From Cognatishimia coralii (lineage in GTDB: Bacteria; Pseudomonadota; Alphaproteobacteria; Rhodobacterales; Rhodobacteraceae), in the NCBI RefSeq assembly GCF_037478305.1, contig NZ_JBBGAZ010000001.1, forward strand, positions 744,001-808,000: a stretch of DNA of 64,000 bases, given 5' to 3'. Shown here in pieces: positions 34,095 to 42,781 of the stretch (the first letter of the stretch is position 1; each line of letters begins with the position of its first letter). The notes under the pieces were generated by a model. The model saw nothing but the letters and a program-made list of their open reading frames with translations, was not told the DNA's origin and ran no database searches. A program made the translations under genes and the position numbers.

Positions 34095-34688
34095 CTATGC
34101 CGTCAACGATGCTGCCAACATACGCGCAAGCACGTCTCGGCGATTGTCAAAACCTGCATAGTCAGATTGACCGGCCTTCAATCCATAAAGAGCAAGGCCC
34201 ATGATGTCCGCCACAACCACCGCGTCGCCGCCGTAGGCTTCCAAATTTAGACGTTTTGCGCTTGCTTCGCGCTGCAACCAATCCGCATAAACTTTGGCGA
34301 CTTTTTCCTGTCCGGTTTTTGCTTCAGCATGGCTGGCTGAATTATGGGTATCCAACAATTCGTCGCCATGCGGGGATTCCAGCAAGAGTTTGAACGTCTC
34401 ACCAGCATGTTCAGCAAAAGCCGCGGTTAAAAGATCAGCAACCGCCCCTTCTTGCGAAAACGCCTCTTCGACCTTGCTGGCGACGCTGTCGTAATAAGCC
34501 ACGGTCATGGACCTTTGGATGTCTTCTTTATTGCGAAAATGCAGATAAAGCGCGGCGCGCGACATGCCGGCGGCTTTGGCGATATCCTCCATAGAGGTTC
34601 GCCGGAACCCATAGGCGCGAAAGGTTTCGAAGGCCGCCATCATGATGGCCTCGGTCTTGCTGTCTTTTTGCGTCACTGTATCCGCCAC
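34095..34688 (-). CDS. TetR-family transcriptional regulator
   Basis: A 197-aa regulator. The N-terminal helix-turn-helix is typical (TEAIMMAAFETFRAYGFRRT, SMEDIAKAAGMSRAALYLHF at about residues 32-51), and the C-terminal ligand domain is not assignable. The start is a GTG (34688) with only weak ribosome signal. A small inverted repeat (34699-34712) in front of it may be its own operator. It lies last in a row of minus-strand genes (glcB to the PuuD-like gene), with a 97-bp gap. Its target genes are unknown. Confidence 0.88.
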   Translation of the reverse strand: MADTVTQKDSKTEAIMMAAFETFRAYGFRRTSMEDIAKAAGMSRAALYLHFRNKEDIQRSMTVAYYDSVASKVEEAFSQEGAVADLLTAAFAEHAGETFKLLLESPHGDELLDTHNSASHAEAKTGQEKVAKVYADWLQREASAKRLNLEAYGGDAVVVADIMGLALYGLKAGQSDYAGFDNRRDVLARMLAASLTA

Positions 34689-34698
34689 TGGCTGTCCC

Positions 34699-34712
34699 TG
34701 ACATTTCTGTCA
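34699..34712. promoter_or_regulatory. Inverted repeat before the TetR gene
   Basis: TGACA / TGTCA with a 4-base centre, ten bases upstream of the GTG start. Position suits autoregulation, but the arms are short. Confidence 0.35.
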
Positions 34713-34785
34713 AATAATGTTATTCATACATTCGACACAAATCTACAGCCTATTTGATTAAATTCAAGTAAGCGGAGATGCCAAA

Positions 34786-35565
34786 CTAGGCAGATTTTAG
34801 CAATGTCGTTGCTTGCTTGCCGTTTGACCACGCAAGAACCGCTTGCCCAAAGGCTTCAAACAAAGGCCGACTGACTGGATCCTCTGCGGCGTTATACTCG
34901 GGGTGCCACTGAACCGCGAGCGTAAAGCCCGGCGCATCCGAGACATAGATCGCCTCGGGCGTCCCATCAGGGGCATGGCCGTCGATCACCAAACGCGGAC
35001 CAGCGGTTTTGATCCCCTGCCCGTGCAGCGTATTCGTCAAGACCTTCTGCGCGCCCATCACCTGATGAAACACGCCGCCTTCCTGAAAGGTGACTTCATG
35101 GCGCAAAGCAAATTTCTCTTCGAGCGTGCCGTCAGGGGGCATGCGGTGATTGTCGCGCCCGGGCAGGTCTCGAATTTCGGGATAAAGCGATCCGCCCATG
35201 GCGACATTCACCTCTTGGAATCCTCGGCAGATGCCAAGGATTGGCTGCCCTGCTTCGACGCAAGAGCGGATCAACTCCAAGGCCACTTCATCGCGCGCAC
35301 GGTCAAATTCGCCATGTGCTTCGGTAGCGGCTTCGCCATATTCTTCGGGATGCACGTTAGGGCGTCCACCCGTGAACAGAAACCCGTCACAGGCGTCCAT
35401 CAACTCGGGCACGCTGACAAATCGAGGGTCTGACGGGATTATCAGTGGCATGCAGCCCGCCACATCCGTGACGGCCGTCGAGTTCATCGTTCCCGCCGCA
35501 TGGACGGGATATTGATCATTCATCAGATAGGCATTGCCGATAATACCAACGATGGGGCGCGCCAT
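34786..35565 (-). CDS. Gamma-glutamyl-gamma-aminobutyrate hydrolase family protein (peptidase C26, PuuD-like)
   Basis: A 259-aa class I glutamine amidotransferase-like hydrolase. The nucleophile is in PILGICRGFQEVNVAMGG (Cys near residue 114), and the catalytic His/Glu are in VQWHPEYN near residue 225. The N-terminal MARPIVGIIGN and the GGRPNVHPEEYG stretch are typical of PuuD-type enzymes. PuuD cleaves gamma-glutamyl-GABA in putrescine breakdown. The nearby agmatine deiminase supports a polyamine role by context. Start at 35565 by family likeness. Confidence 0.87.
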   Translation of the reverse strand: MARPIVGIIGNAYLMNDQYPVHAAGTMNSTAVTDVAGCMPLIIPSDPRFVSVPELMDACDGFLFTGGRPNVHPEEYGEAATEAHGEFDRARDEVALELIRSCVEAGQPILGICRGFQEVNVAMGGSLYPEIRDLPGRDNHRMPPDGTLEEKFALRHEVTFQEGGVFHQVMGAQKVLTNTLHGQGIKTAGPRLVIDGHAPDGTPEAIYVSDAPGFTLAVQWHPEYNAAEDPVSRPLFEAFGQAVLAWSNGKQATTLLKSA

Positions 35566-35687
35566 GTTCAGCCTCTTATTGCTTCTGACAAGATACGCTA
35601 CACGAAATTTTCCAAAACCCAACGTCTCGATTCACATAACGTGGCTGTGCATCAGCACACAGAAGCCAAATGGCGCGCTTTTGGGCG

Positions 35688-36116
35688 TTAGCCTTCGCCG
35701 GTGAGGCCCGCTGACGCGATACCCGCCAATCCAGCCTCGGCATCATTGTCCGATGTATCGCCGGTCACGCCGACCGCGCCAATCACGCTGCCCTTTTTGT
35801 CGCGCACCAGAATGCCACCTGGCACAGGCACAACCTGACCACCATAGACGCCATTTACAGCGGCCATGAAATAGGCCTGCTGCTCAGCCCGCGCCATCTG
35901 AGCGGAACCGGACATCCCCAACATAACCGCGCCAAAGGCCTTGCCATGCGCAATTGCAAAACGCCCCGGTGCAGCGCCGTCTTCTTTTTCAAAGGCGATC
36001 ACATGGCCGCCCGCGTCCAGCACGACGACGGACAGAGGCTTAAGCTCCATCTCGCGGCCTTTTTCCAAGGATTTACGAATGATCGTGCGCGCCTTGCGCA
36101 ATGAGATTTCAGCCAT
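35688..36116 (-). CDS. GlcG/HbpS-family protein
   Basis: A 142-aa protein with the family patterns SVVVLDAGGHVIAFEKEDGA, AHGKAFGAVMLG and VPVPGGILVRDKKGSVIGAVGVTG. GlcG is encoded in the E. coli glc operon next to glcB, and HbpS relatives bind haem; no haem ligand can be named here. No signal peptide is visible, so it is probably cytoplasmic. It lies 46 bases after the agmatine deiminase gene and 1.1 kb downstream of glcB on the same strand. Function remains open. Confidence 0.85.
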   Translation of the reverse strand: MAEISLRKARTIIRKSLEKGREMELKPLSVVVLDAGGHVIAFEKEDGAAPGRFAIAHGKAFGAVMLGMSGSAQMARAEQQAYFMAAVNGVYGGQVVPVPGGILVRDKKGSVIGAVGVTGDTSDNDAEAGLAGIASAGLTGEG

Positions 36117-36154
36117 TTGAGCCCCCTAGGTCCAGTCTTACTCGATTTCATAAA

Positions 36155-36173
36155 CCAACGGTTAAACCGCTGG
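36155..36173 (-). terminator. Hairpin over the agmatine deiminase stop codon
   Basis: CCAACGGTT and AACCGCTGG pair with one mismatch around a single centre base, covering the TAA stop at 36162-36164. No T-run follows. A weak signal. Confidence 0.3.
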
Positions 36174-37223
36174 CAGCTGTTGTGTGGCGCAGTGAATGCC
36201 GCCTCCGATTTCTCCGAGCGCATCCACATTCAGAGCGACAATCTCGCGCCCCGGATAGTGCCGTGCCATGGCCACTGCGGCCTCTTTGTCGGCCGCCCTA
36301 TCTCCGAATTGCGCCATGATCACCGCACCGTTGCATGCATAGTAATTGGCGTAAGAGGCCACAAAGTCCAGTGCTTCAACCCGACGGCGAATGGGCTCGG
36401 GGATGACGTCAACCTTAAGGCCTGCTGAGCGGATCGCTGCGAGCGTTTCTTCAGCCGCAAGATGAAAAGGATCCGCCGGATCAACCTCTTGCGGCATATT
36501 CACAAGCACGCGCCCAGCGCCGGTGAATCGCGCAAGGCTGTCGATATGATAATCGGTGATGTCCTCTCCATAGACACCCTCGGACCAGATCATGCGGTCT
36601 GCGCCATAGGCATCCAGCAACCCATTTTCGATCTCTTGGCGCGACAGGCCCGGATTGCGGTTGCGGTTCACCCAAGAGCTTTCATGCGCCATGAGCAGCC
36701 CGTGACCGTCATGTTCCACACCGCCGCATTCGCCGACAATCCCAGAAGGCACCAGATCAAAGCCCAGCGCATCGGCCACTCGCTCCGCCACTCGCGCATC
36801 ATGTCGATCCCGTTGTTTGCCGCCCCAGCCGTTGAACTGAATATGGCTGACAACACGTTGATTACCGCGAAAGGCCGTCAGAGGGCCCGAGTCCCGCACC
36901 CAAAGGTCTTCGGTCGGGATATCCCAGAGCTCTACCTGATCTGACAACAGTTTACGCGCCGCGCGGTGCTGGCTTTTATCGGCCAACATCACCACAGGCT
37001 CAAAACCGGCAATCGCATTGGCAATCCGCGCGATGGTGCTCTGCACATCTGCCAGCCACCAGCGATCATCATAGACCGCACGACTGTTGGGCCATTGCAT
37101 AAAGGTCAGCTCATGTGGCCCCTCTTCGGGCGGCACATAGACGCCTTGGGTCGCGAGTGCATGGGTTCCAGTCAGCGCAAGCCCCCCGGCTGTCAATTTC
37201 ATAAAGTCTCGACGTGAGCGCAT
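36162..37223 (-). CDS. aguA: Agmatine deiminase / peptidyl-arginine deiminase family, Tat-exported
   Basis: A 353-aa guanidino-group-modifying enzyme that would convert agmatine to N-carbamoylputrescine and ammonia. Family motifs are MQWPNSRAVYDD, QFNGWGGKQRD, DYHIDSLARF and the C-terminal GGGIHCATQQLP with the catalytic Cys. The N-terminus MRSRRDFMKLTAGGLALTGTHALA is a twin-arginine signal (SRRDFMK) with a hydrophobic stretch and an ALA cleavage site, so it is likely exported folded to the periplasm. GGAGG lies four bases before the ATG. It starts 27 bases after glcB. A peptidyl-arginine substrate cannot be excluded. Confidence 0.85.
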   Translation of the reverse strand: MRSRRDFMKLTAGGLALTGTHALATQGVYVPPEEGPHELTFMQWPNSRAVYDDRWWLADVQSTIARIANAIAGFEPVVMLADKSQHRAARKLLSDQVELWDIPTEDLWVRDSGPLTAFRGNQRVVSHIQFNGWGGKQRDRHDARVAERVADALGFDLVPSGIVGECGGVEHDGHGLLMAHESSWVNRNRNPGLSRQEIENGLLDAYGADRMIWSEGVYGEDITDYHIDSLARFTGAGRVLVNMPQEVDPADPFHLAAEETLAAIRSAGLKVDVIPEPIRRRVEALDFVASYANYYACNGAVIMAQFGDRAADKEAAVAMARHYPGREIVALNVDALGEIGGGIHCATQQLPAV

Positions 37224-37250
37224 AAGGCCTCCGAGATCCAATATGCCCCT

Positions 37251-39392
37251 TTATGCCGTAGCTTTCAGCTCGAGTCGACGGGCATGCAGGACAGGCTCGG
37301 TATAGCCTGACGGCTGCACACGGCCTTTGAAGACCAGATCACAGGCGGCTTGGAAGGCAATGCCAGCAAAGCTAGGCGCCATTGGCGCATAAAGCGGGTC
37401 GCCTGCGTTCTGGCCATCCACGACGGCAGCCATCTTTTGCATGGACGCCATGACCTCGGCCTCAGACACAACGCCATTGTGGATCCAATTCGCCAGATGC
37501 TGCGCCGAGATCCGGCAGGTCGCGCGGTCTTCCATCAGGCCGATGTCGTTGATGTCAGGCACTTTGGAACAGCCAACCCCCTGATCCACCCAGCGCACGA
37601 CATAGCCAAGGATGCCCTGACAATTGTTGTCGACCTCATTGGCGATTTCCTCAGGCGACCAATTCGCGCCCGCGGCCAGAGGGATCTGCATGATGTCCTC
37701 ACGTGCAGCGCGGCGACCGCCCTCCTTAAGCCCGTTTTGAACGCTCATGACGTCGACCTTATGGTAATGCAGCGCATGGAGTGTCGCGGCTGTCGGACTT
37801 GGCACCCAGGCACAAGTCGCACCGGACTGAGGGTGGCCGATCTTTTGATCGAGCATCGCTTCCATCATATCCGGCATGGCCCACATGCCCTTGCCGATCT
37901 GCGCCTTACCCTGCAGGCCGCATTCAAGACCGATATCCACGTTCAGAGCCTCATAGGCGGCGATCCAGCCTTCTTTCTTGATGTCATCCTTGCGCAGGAA
38001 GGCCCCTGCCTCCATCGAGGTGTGGATCTCATCGCCGGTCCGATCCAGGAAGCCTGTGTTGATAAAGGCCACGCGGGATTTTGCGGCGCGGATACATTCC
38101 TTAAGGTTCAGCGATGTGCGACGCTCTTCATCCATAATACCGATCTTGACGGTATTGGCAGGCAGGCCCAGCGCCTCTTCGACGTGGTTAAAGATGCGGT
38201 TGGTGAAAGCCACCTCTTCAGGACCGTGCATCTTGGGCTTTACGATATAGACGGAGCCATGCACCGAGTTGCCGCTTTCACGCGCCAGATCGTGTTTCGA
38301 CACCAGAACCGTAGTCATGGCGTCCATCAGGCCTTCCATGATCTCATTGCCGTCTTTGTCGAGGATCGTCGGGTTGCTCATCAAATGGCCGACATTGCGG
38401 ATCCACAAAAGCGCGCGGCCCTTCAGGACACGTTCTTTGCCCGCAGGGGTTTTGAAGGTCACATCGTCGTTCAGTTTCCGCGTGACCGTCTTACCGCCTT
38501 TCTCAAAGCTCTCTTGCAGATCGCCCTTCATGAGGCCCAGCCAGTTGCGATAGGCGAGCACCTTATCCTCGGCATCCACACAAGCCACCGAGTCCTCACA
38601 GTCCATGATCGCAGACATAGCGGCCTCGACAATCACATCGGCAATGCCCGCAGGATCGTCTTTGCCAATCGGGTGGCTTGGGTTGATGATGACACGGATA
38701 TGCAGGCCGTTTTTGACAAACAAAAGCTCTGTCAGGTCCTCAGTGATACCGACAAACTGCTGCACCCTTTCCAGATTGGCGATGGTGTCGCCGAGACGCA
38801 CAACAAACTGGCCGTCCTGGAAATCAAAGCCGGTGACATCGGCCCATTTGGCATCTTTCAAAGGCACGGCCTCATCCAGATGCGCTTTGGCAAAAGCAAC
38901 AACCTCGCCCCCGCGCGCCGCGTCATAGCCACCCGCCGAAGGCGTCGAGCCCATCGCATCCGTGCCATAGAGCGCATCATACAAGGACCCCCAACGGGCA
39001 TTCGCCGCGTTCAGCGCATAGCGGGCATTGGTGATCGGCACCACGAGCTGCGGCCCTGGCACCCAAGCGATCTCGGGGTCCACATTGGCGGTGTCGATTT
39101 GAAAGTCTTCGCCTTCCGGCAACAGATAACCGATCTCTTCGAGGAAGGCTTTGTAGGCATCGAAATCAAAAGCCTGACCCTTGTTGGACATGTGCCACGC
39201 GTCAATTTTCGACTGAATGTCCTCACGCTTGTGCAAAAGCGCGCGATTTTCGGGACCAAAGTCATGCACCAGTGCGCTAAGGCCCGCCCAAAAGGCGTCA
39301 GCCGTCACGCCAGACCCAGGAAGCGCCTCATTCTCAATGAAATCAACATATTCCGCAGCAACCTGCAGGCCGTTTTTGTTGATACGTGGCAT
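37251..39392 (-). CDS. glcB: Malate synthase G
   Basis: Condenses glyoxylate with acetyl-CoA to malate (glyoxylate/glycolate use). The 713-aa length is that of the monomeric G isoform. Visible are the catalytic region LWIRNVGHLMSNPTILDKDG with the SVYIVKPKMHGPEEV block, EERRTSLNLKECI and AGAFLRKDDIKK, and the C-terminal SGATCAWVPSPTAA and VGCSKVPDIND blocks. The ATG at 39392 is supported by GGAGGG seven bases upstream. Isocitrate lyase is not in the window. The upstream region shared with pepN holds a long palindrome. Confidence 0.97.
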   Translation of the reverse strand: MPRINKNGLQVAAEYVDFIENEALPGSGVTADAFWAGLSALVHDFGPENRALLHKREDIQSKIDAWHMSNKGQAFDFDAYKAFLEEIGYLLPEGEDFQIDTANVDPEIAWVPGPQLVVPITNARYALNAANARWGSLYDALYGTDAMGSTPSAGGYDAARGGEVVAFAKAHLDEAVPLKDAKWADVTGFDFQDGQFVVRLGDTIANLERVQQFVGITEDLTELLFVKNGLHIRVIINPSHPIGKDDPAGIADVIVEAAMSAIMDCEDSVACVDAEDKVLAYRNWLGLMKGDLQESFEKGGKTVTRKLNDDVTFKTPAGKERVLKGRALLWIRNVGHLMSNPTILDKDGNEIMEGLMDAMTTVLVSKHDLARESGNSVHGSVYIVKPKMHGPEEVAFTNRIFNHVEEALGLPANTVKIGIMDEERRTSLNLKECIRAAKSRVAFINTGFLDRTGDEIHTSMEAGAFLRKDDIKKEGWIAAYEALNVDIGLECGLQGKAQIGKGMWAMPDMMEAMLDQKIGHPQSGATCAWVPSPTAATLHALHYHKVDVMSVQNGLKEGGRRAAREDIMQIPLAAGANWSPEEIANEVDNNCQGILGYVVRWVDQGVGCSKVPDINDIGLMEDRATCRISAQHLANWIHNGVVSEAEVMASMQKMAAVVDGQNAGDPLYAPMAPSFAGIAFQAACDLVFKGRVQPSGYTEPVLHARRLELKATA

Positions 39393-39477
39393 GGCGTGTC
39401 CCTCCAAATGCGTCTTTGGGCCCGAAATTCGGTCCGATTTTCCATCTACCTAGTCTGATTTCCGAACACCATCAACC

Positions 39478-39504
39478 ATTTTGGTAAAATTATTTTACCA
39501 AAAT
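39478..39504. promoter_or_regulatory. 27-bp nested palindrome between glcB and pepN
   Basis: A perfect palindrome with 13-bp arms around one central T. The left arm is ATTTTGGTAAAAT and the right arm is its exact reverse complement. Each arm is itself an inverted repeat (ATTTT / AAAAT around three bases). It lies 85 bases before glcB and 100 bases before pepN, a good place for a regulator controlling one or both. Confidence 0.65.
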
Positions 39505-39604
39505 TTCCAAGAAACTGTTTCGGCGCTGAAGAAGGCAGCAGCAGAAAGCCTTGCAGCCCCCGTCTGACAGGATACATCTATCTCACCACAATTTACGGAG
39601 TGCG

Positions 39605-42163
39605 ATGATGCGCGATGCGGCCCCTCAGACGATCTACCTCAAGGATTACACCCCCTTTGGCTATCTGATCGACAGCGTCGAGCTTACGTTCAAACTGCAC
39701 CCCACTAAGACCCGTGTTCTGTCGAAGATCGCCTTTCGCCCGAACCCCGAGGCCACCGACAATCGCTTCTTCCTGCACGGCGAAGACCTGACGCTGATCT
39801 CGGCCAAGATCGACGGCCAAGACGTCACGGTCCGCCATGTGGACGGAGGTCTAGAGGCCGACGGACCCGCGCGCGCCTTTATCTGGGAGGCCGAGGTCGA
39901 GATCTCTCCGTCGACCAACACGGCGCTTGAGGGACTCTATATGTCAAACGGCATGTATTGCACGCAATGTGAGGCGGAAGGCTTTCGCAAGATCACATAT
40001 TATCCAGATCGCCCCGACGTGATGGCCACCTTTGATGTGCGCATCGAAGGAGAAGAGCCGATCCTTCTGTCCAATGGCAATCCCGGTGCGAAAGGCGAAG
40101 GCTTTGCCGAATGGTCCGACCCATGGAAGAAACCCGCCTATCTCTTTGCTTTGGTTGCGGGGGATCTAATCAACCATCCGGGCAGCTTCACCACGCAATC
40201 CGGCAAAGACGTCGAGCTCAACATCTGGGTGCGCCCCTGGGATGAGCACAAATGCGCCTTCGGCATGCAGGCGTTGAAGGATTCGATGAAATGGGACGAG
40301 GACGTCTATGGCCGCGAATATGACCTCGATATCTTTAACATCGTCGCGGTCGATGACTTCAACATGGGCGCGATGGAGAACAAGGGGCTGAACATCTTCA
40401 ACAGCTCTGCGGTTCTGGCCTCGCCTGAAACCTCTACCGACGCAAATTTTAAACGCATCGAAGCGATTATCGCTCATGAATATTTCCACAATTGGACCGG
40501 CAACCGCATCACCTGCCGCGATTGGTTCCAGCTGTGCCTGAAAGAAGGCCTCACCGTCTATCGCGACCAACAGTTCACCGCGGACATGCGGTCTGGCGAT
40601 GTGGCGCGGATTGAGAACGTGCTTGCCCTGCGTGCGCGGCAGTTCCCTGAGGACCAAGGCCCGCTCAGCCATCCGGTGCGCCCCGAGGAATTCCAAGAGA
40701 TCAACAATTTCTATACTGCCACCGTCTATGAGAAAGGCGCCGAGGTTATTGGCATGCTCAAGACGCTTGTGGGAGATGACGCCTATGCCAATGCGCTCGA
40801 TCTCTATTTCGAACGCCACGACGGCGACGCGGCCACGATTGAGGACTGGCTGAAGGTGTTTGAGGACGCCACCGGACGCGATCTGACCCAGTTCAAGCTC
40901 TGGTACAGCCAGTCGGGTACGCCGAAGGTCTCGGTTAGCGAAGACTGGGACGCGGAAAGCGGCACTTTCTCTCTGACATTCACGCAATCCACGGCCCCTA
41001 CTCCGGGCCAAGACGTCAAAGACCCAAAGGTCATCCCAATCGCCATTGGCCTCCTCAGCCCAGAAGGAGAAGAGATCCAAGCCACCGAGATCTTTGAGAT
41101 GACCGAGGCAACCCAGACCTATCAGGCCAAAGGGCTCTCGGTCCGTCCCGTCCCATCGATCCTGCGCGGCTTCTCGGCCCCTGTGATCCTAGAGCAAGAC
41201 ATCGACAACACCCGCCGGGCCTTCCTCTTTGCCCATGACACCGACAGCTTTAACCGCTGGGAAGCGGGCCGAGATCTGGCGCGCGACGCCCTTTTGGACA
41301 TGATCGAGAATGACGCCGCCCCAAGCGCGCTTTACCTCGACAGCCTGCGCAAAGTATTTGCCGATGACACTCTGGACCCCGCCTATCGGGCCTATCTGCA
41401 GGCCCAACCTGGCGAGTCCGATCTCGCACGCACTTTGGCTGCGAAGGGCGTGACGCCTGATCCAGACAAGATCCACGCGGCCTCTAAGGCGTTCAAACAG
41501 GCGAAGGCAGATGCCCTCAAAGACCTCTTGCGTCCGATCTATGAGGACAACCAGATCGACGGGCCATTTGTACCGGATGCGGAAGGCTCTGGAAAACGCG
41601 CGTTGGCCAATAGCGTCTTGTCTTTGATCACCAAGCTGGACGGAGGCACTTTGGCCCAATCGCAATTCGAGGCCGCCGACAATATGACCCAAAAGCTCGC
41701 AGCGCTCAGCCAGCTGGTGACAGCGGGCAAAGGCACAGACGCCATCACCGCGTTCTATGATCAATGGAAAGAAGACCGTCTGGTCATCGACAAATGGTTC
41801 TCACTGCAAGTGGCCTTGGCAGGCCCTGATGACGCGGCCAAGGTCGCGACCGCCCTCACCCAGCACCCAGATTTCGACATGAAGAACCCCAACCGCTTCC
41901 GCGCGACGTTGGGGGCTTTGGCGGGCAATCACGCAGGCTTTCACCATAAATCAGGCGCGGGATATAAGGTGCTCACCGATTGGCTGATCAAATTGGATGA
42001 TCTGAACCCCCAGACCACCGCGCGCATGTGTTCCGCCTTCCAGACATGGAAAAACTATGACCCAGACCGTCAGGCGCTGATCAAGGCTCAGCTCGAACGG
42101 ATCCTTGCGAAAGAGGGGCTCAGCCGAGATACTTCGGAAATGATCACGCGGATTCTGGGATAA
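39605..42163 (+). CDS. pepN: Aminopeptidase N (M1 family)
   Basis: Zinc aminopeptidase (852 aa) that removes N-terminal residues from peptides in the cytoplasm. The exopeptidase motif MGAMENKGLN lies near residue 255 and the zinc motif HEYFHNWTGNRITCRDW near 290, with the third ligand Glu in LKEGLTVYRD. The C-terminal helical domain ends in RDTSEMITRILG. Two ATGs stand in a row (39605 and 39608) after GGAG. It directly abuts the next gene (stop then ATG with no gap). Confidence 0.97.
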   Translation: MMRDAAPQTIYLKDYTPFGYLIDSVELTFKLHPTKTRVLSKIAFRPNPEATDNRFFLHGEDLTLISAKIDGQDVTVRHVDGGLEADGPARAFIWEAEVEISPSTNTALEGLYMSNGMYCTQCEAEGFRKITYYPDRPDVMATFDVRIEGEEPILLSNGNPGAKGEGFAEWSDPWKKPAYLFALVAGDLINHPGSFTTQSGKDVELNIWVRPWDEHKCAFGMQALKDSMKWDEDVYGREYDLDIFNIVAVDDFNMGAMENKGLNIFNSSAVLASPETSTDANFKRIEAIIAHEYFHNWTGNRITCRDWFQLCLKEGLTVYRDQQFTADMRSGDVARIENVLALRARQFPEDQGPLSHPVRPEEFQEINNFYTATVYEKGAEVIGMLKTLVGDDAYANALDLYFERHDGDAATIEDWLKVFEDATGRDLTQFKLWYSQSGTPKVSVSEDWDAESGTFSLTFTQSTAPTPGQDVKDPKVIPIAIGLLSPEGEEIQATEIFEMTEATQTYQAKGLSVRPVPSILRGFSAPVILEQDIDNTRRAFLFAHDTDSFNRWEAGRDLARDALLDMIENDAAPSALYLDSLRKVFADDTLDPAYRAYLQAQPGESDLARTLAAKGVTPDPDKIHAASKAFKQAKADALKDLLRPIYEDNQIDGPFVPDAEGSGKRALANSVLSLITKLDGGTLAQSQFEAADNMTQKLAALSQLVTAGKGTDAITAFYDQWKEDRLVIDKWFSLQVALAGPDDAAKVATALTQHPDFDMKNPNRFRATLGALAGNHAGFHHKSGAGYKVLTDWLIKLDDLNPQTTARMCSAFQTWKNYDPDRQALIKAQLERILAKEGLSRDTSEMITRILG

Positions 42164-42586
42164 ATGGATTACAGCTACGAAAGCCAAGGGCGCACACCGA
42201 AATCCATCGCCGCTCTGGTGGCGATGGTCTTTATCCTGATTGGCCTCGATTATATCGGCACCGTCTGGTGGATCATCGTGATCGTCGCGATGATCACCCT
42301 GCCCGCCGCCATCGACGTCTTTGTCAACGCCACGGCGCGGCTAGAGCTGAACGACTCCCAGCTGTTCTGGAAAAACCGCAGCCAAGAGGTCACGATCCCC
42401 CTGCATGAAATCGAGAAAATCCGGTTGGACGGGCGTATGGATATGTCTGTCCGCGTGAGCGTTGTGCTGAATGATGGACGCAAATTACGCATGCCTTATG
42501 ATGCCATGCCGCCCCACAAAGAGCTGGAAGCCGCGTTGCAAGCGCGGGACGTCAGGACAGAGCGGCACGCCTTTACGGTGTTTTAG
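42164..42586 (+). CDS. Unknown membrane protein following pepN
   Basis: A 140-aa protein with two hydrophobic segments (about residues 15-33 and 35-54) followed by a soluble beta-rich part (ARLELNDSQLFWKNRSQEVTIPLHEIEKIRLDGR). The soluble part resembles a PH-like or bacterial PH domain layout, seen only as a pattern. It starts right after the pepN stop, so it is translated with pepN. Function unknown. Confidence 0.75.
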   Translation: MDYSYESQGRTPKSIAALVAMVFILIGLDYIGTVWWIIVIVAMITLPAAIDVFVNATARLELNDSQLFWKNRSQEVTIPLHEIEKIRLDGRMDMSVRVSVVLNDGRKLRMPYDAMPPHKELEAALQARDVRTERHAFTVF

Positions 42587-42614
42587 GATCAAGCGGTCTC
42601 GCCCCTGACGGGCA

Positions 42615-42641
42615 GTATTGTTCGGGGCGAAAGAACAATAC
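42615..42641. terminator. Hairpin after the pepN-linked membrane protein gene
   Basis: GTATTGTTC / GAACAATAC, a perfect 9-bp stem with a 9-base loop, 29 bases past the stop. No T-run follows, so it may act as a barrier or operator rather than a normal terminator. Confidence 0.45.
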
Positions 42642-42781
42642 CTCGCGCAACCTGTAATTGCGACGCTTCGCCTAACCAATACCACCATTCTCTCACGCAA
42701 TGGCCCGCGAACTTCCGCGGCTTTGCCCCTTTTCGGCCCGATTTTCAGGTGACTTTGCTCTCAACTCACAGGAGCAACTGA

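Noticed and set aside
37350..39458. A 702-codon open frame on the plus strand opposite glcB
   Set aside because: It is fully antisense to malate synthase G, His/Arg-rich and without any family motif. High GC keeps such frames open by chance.
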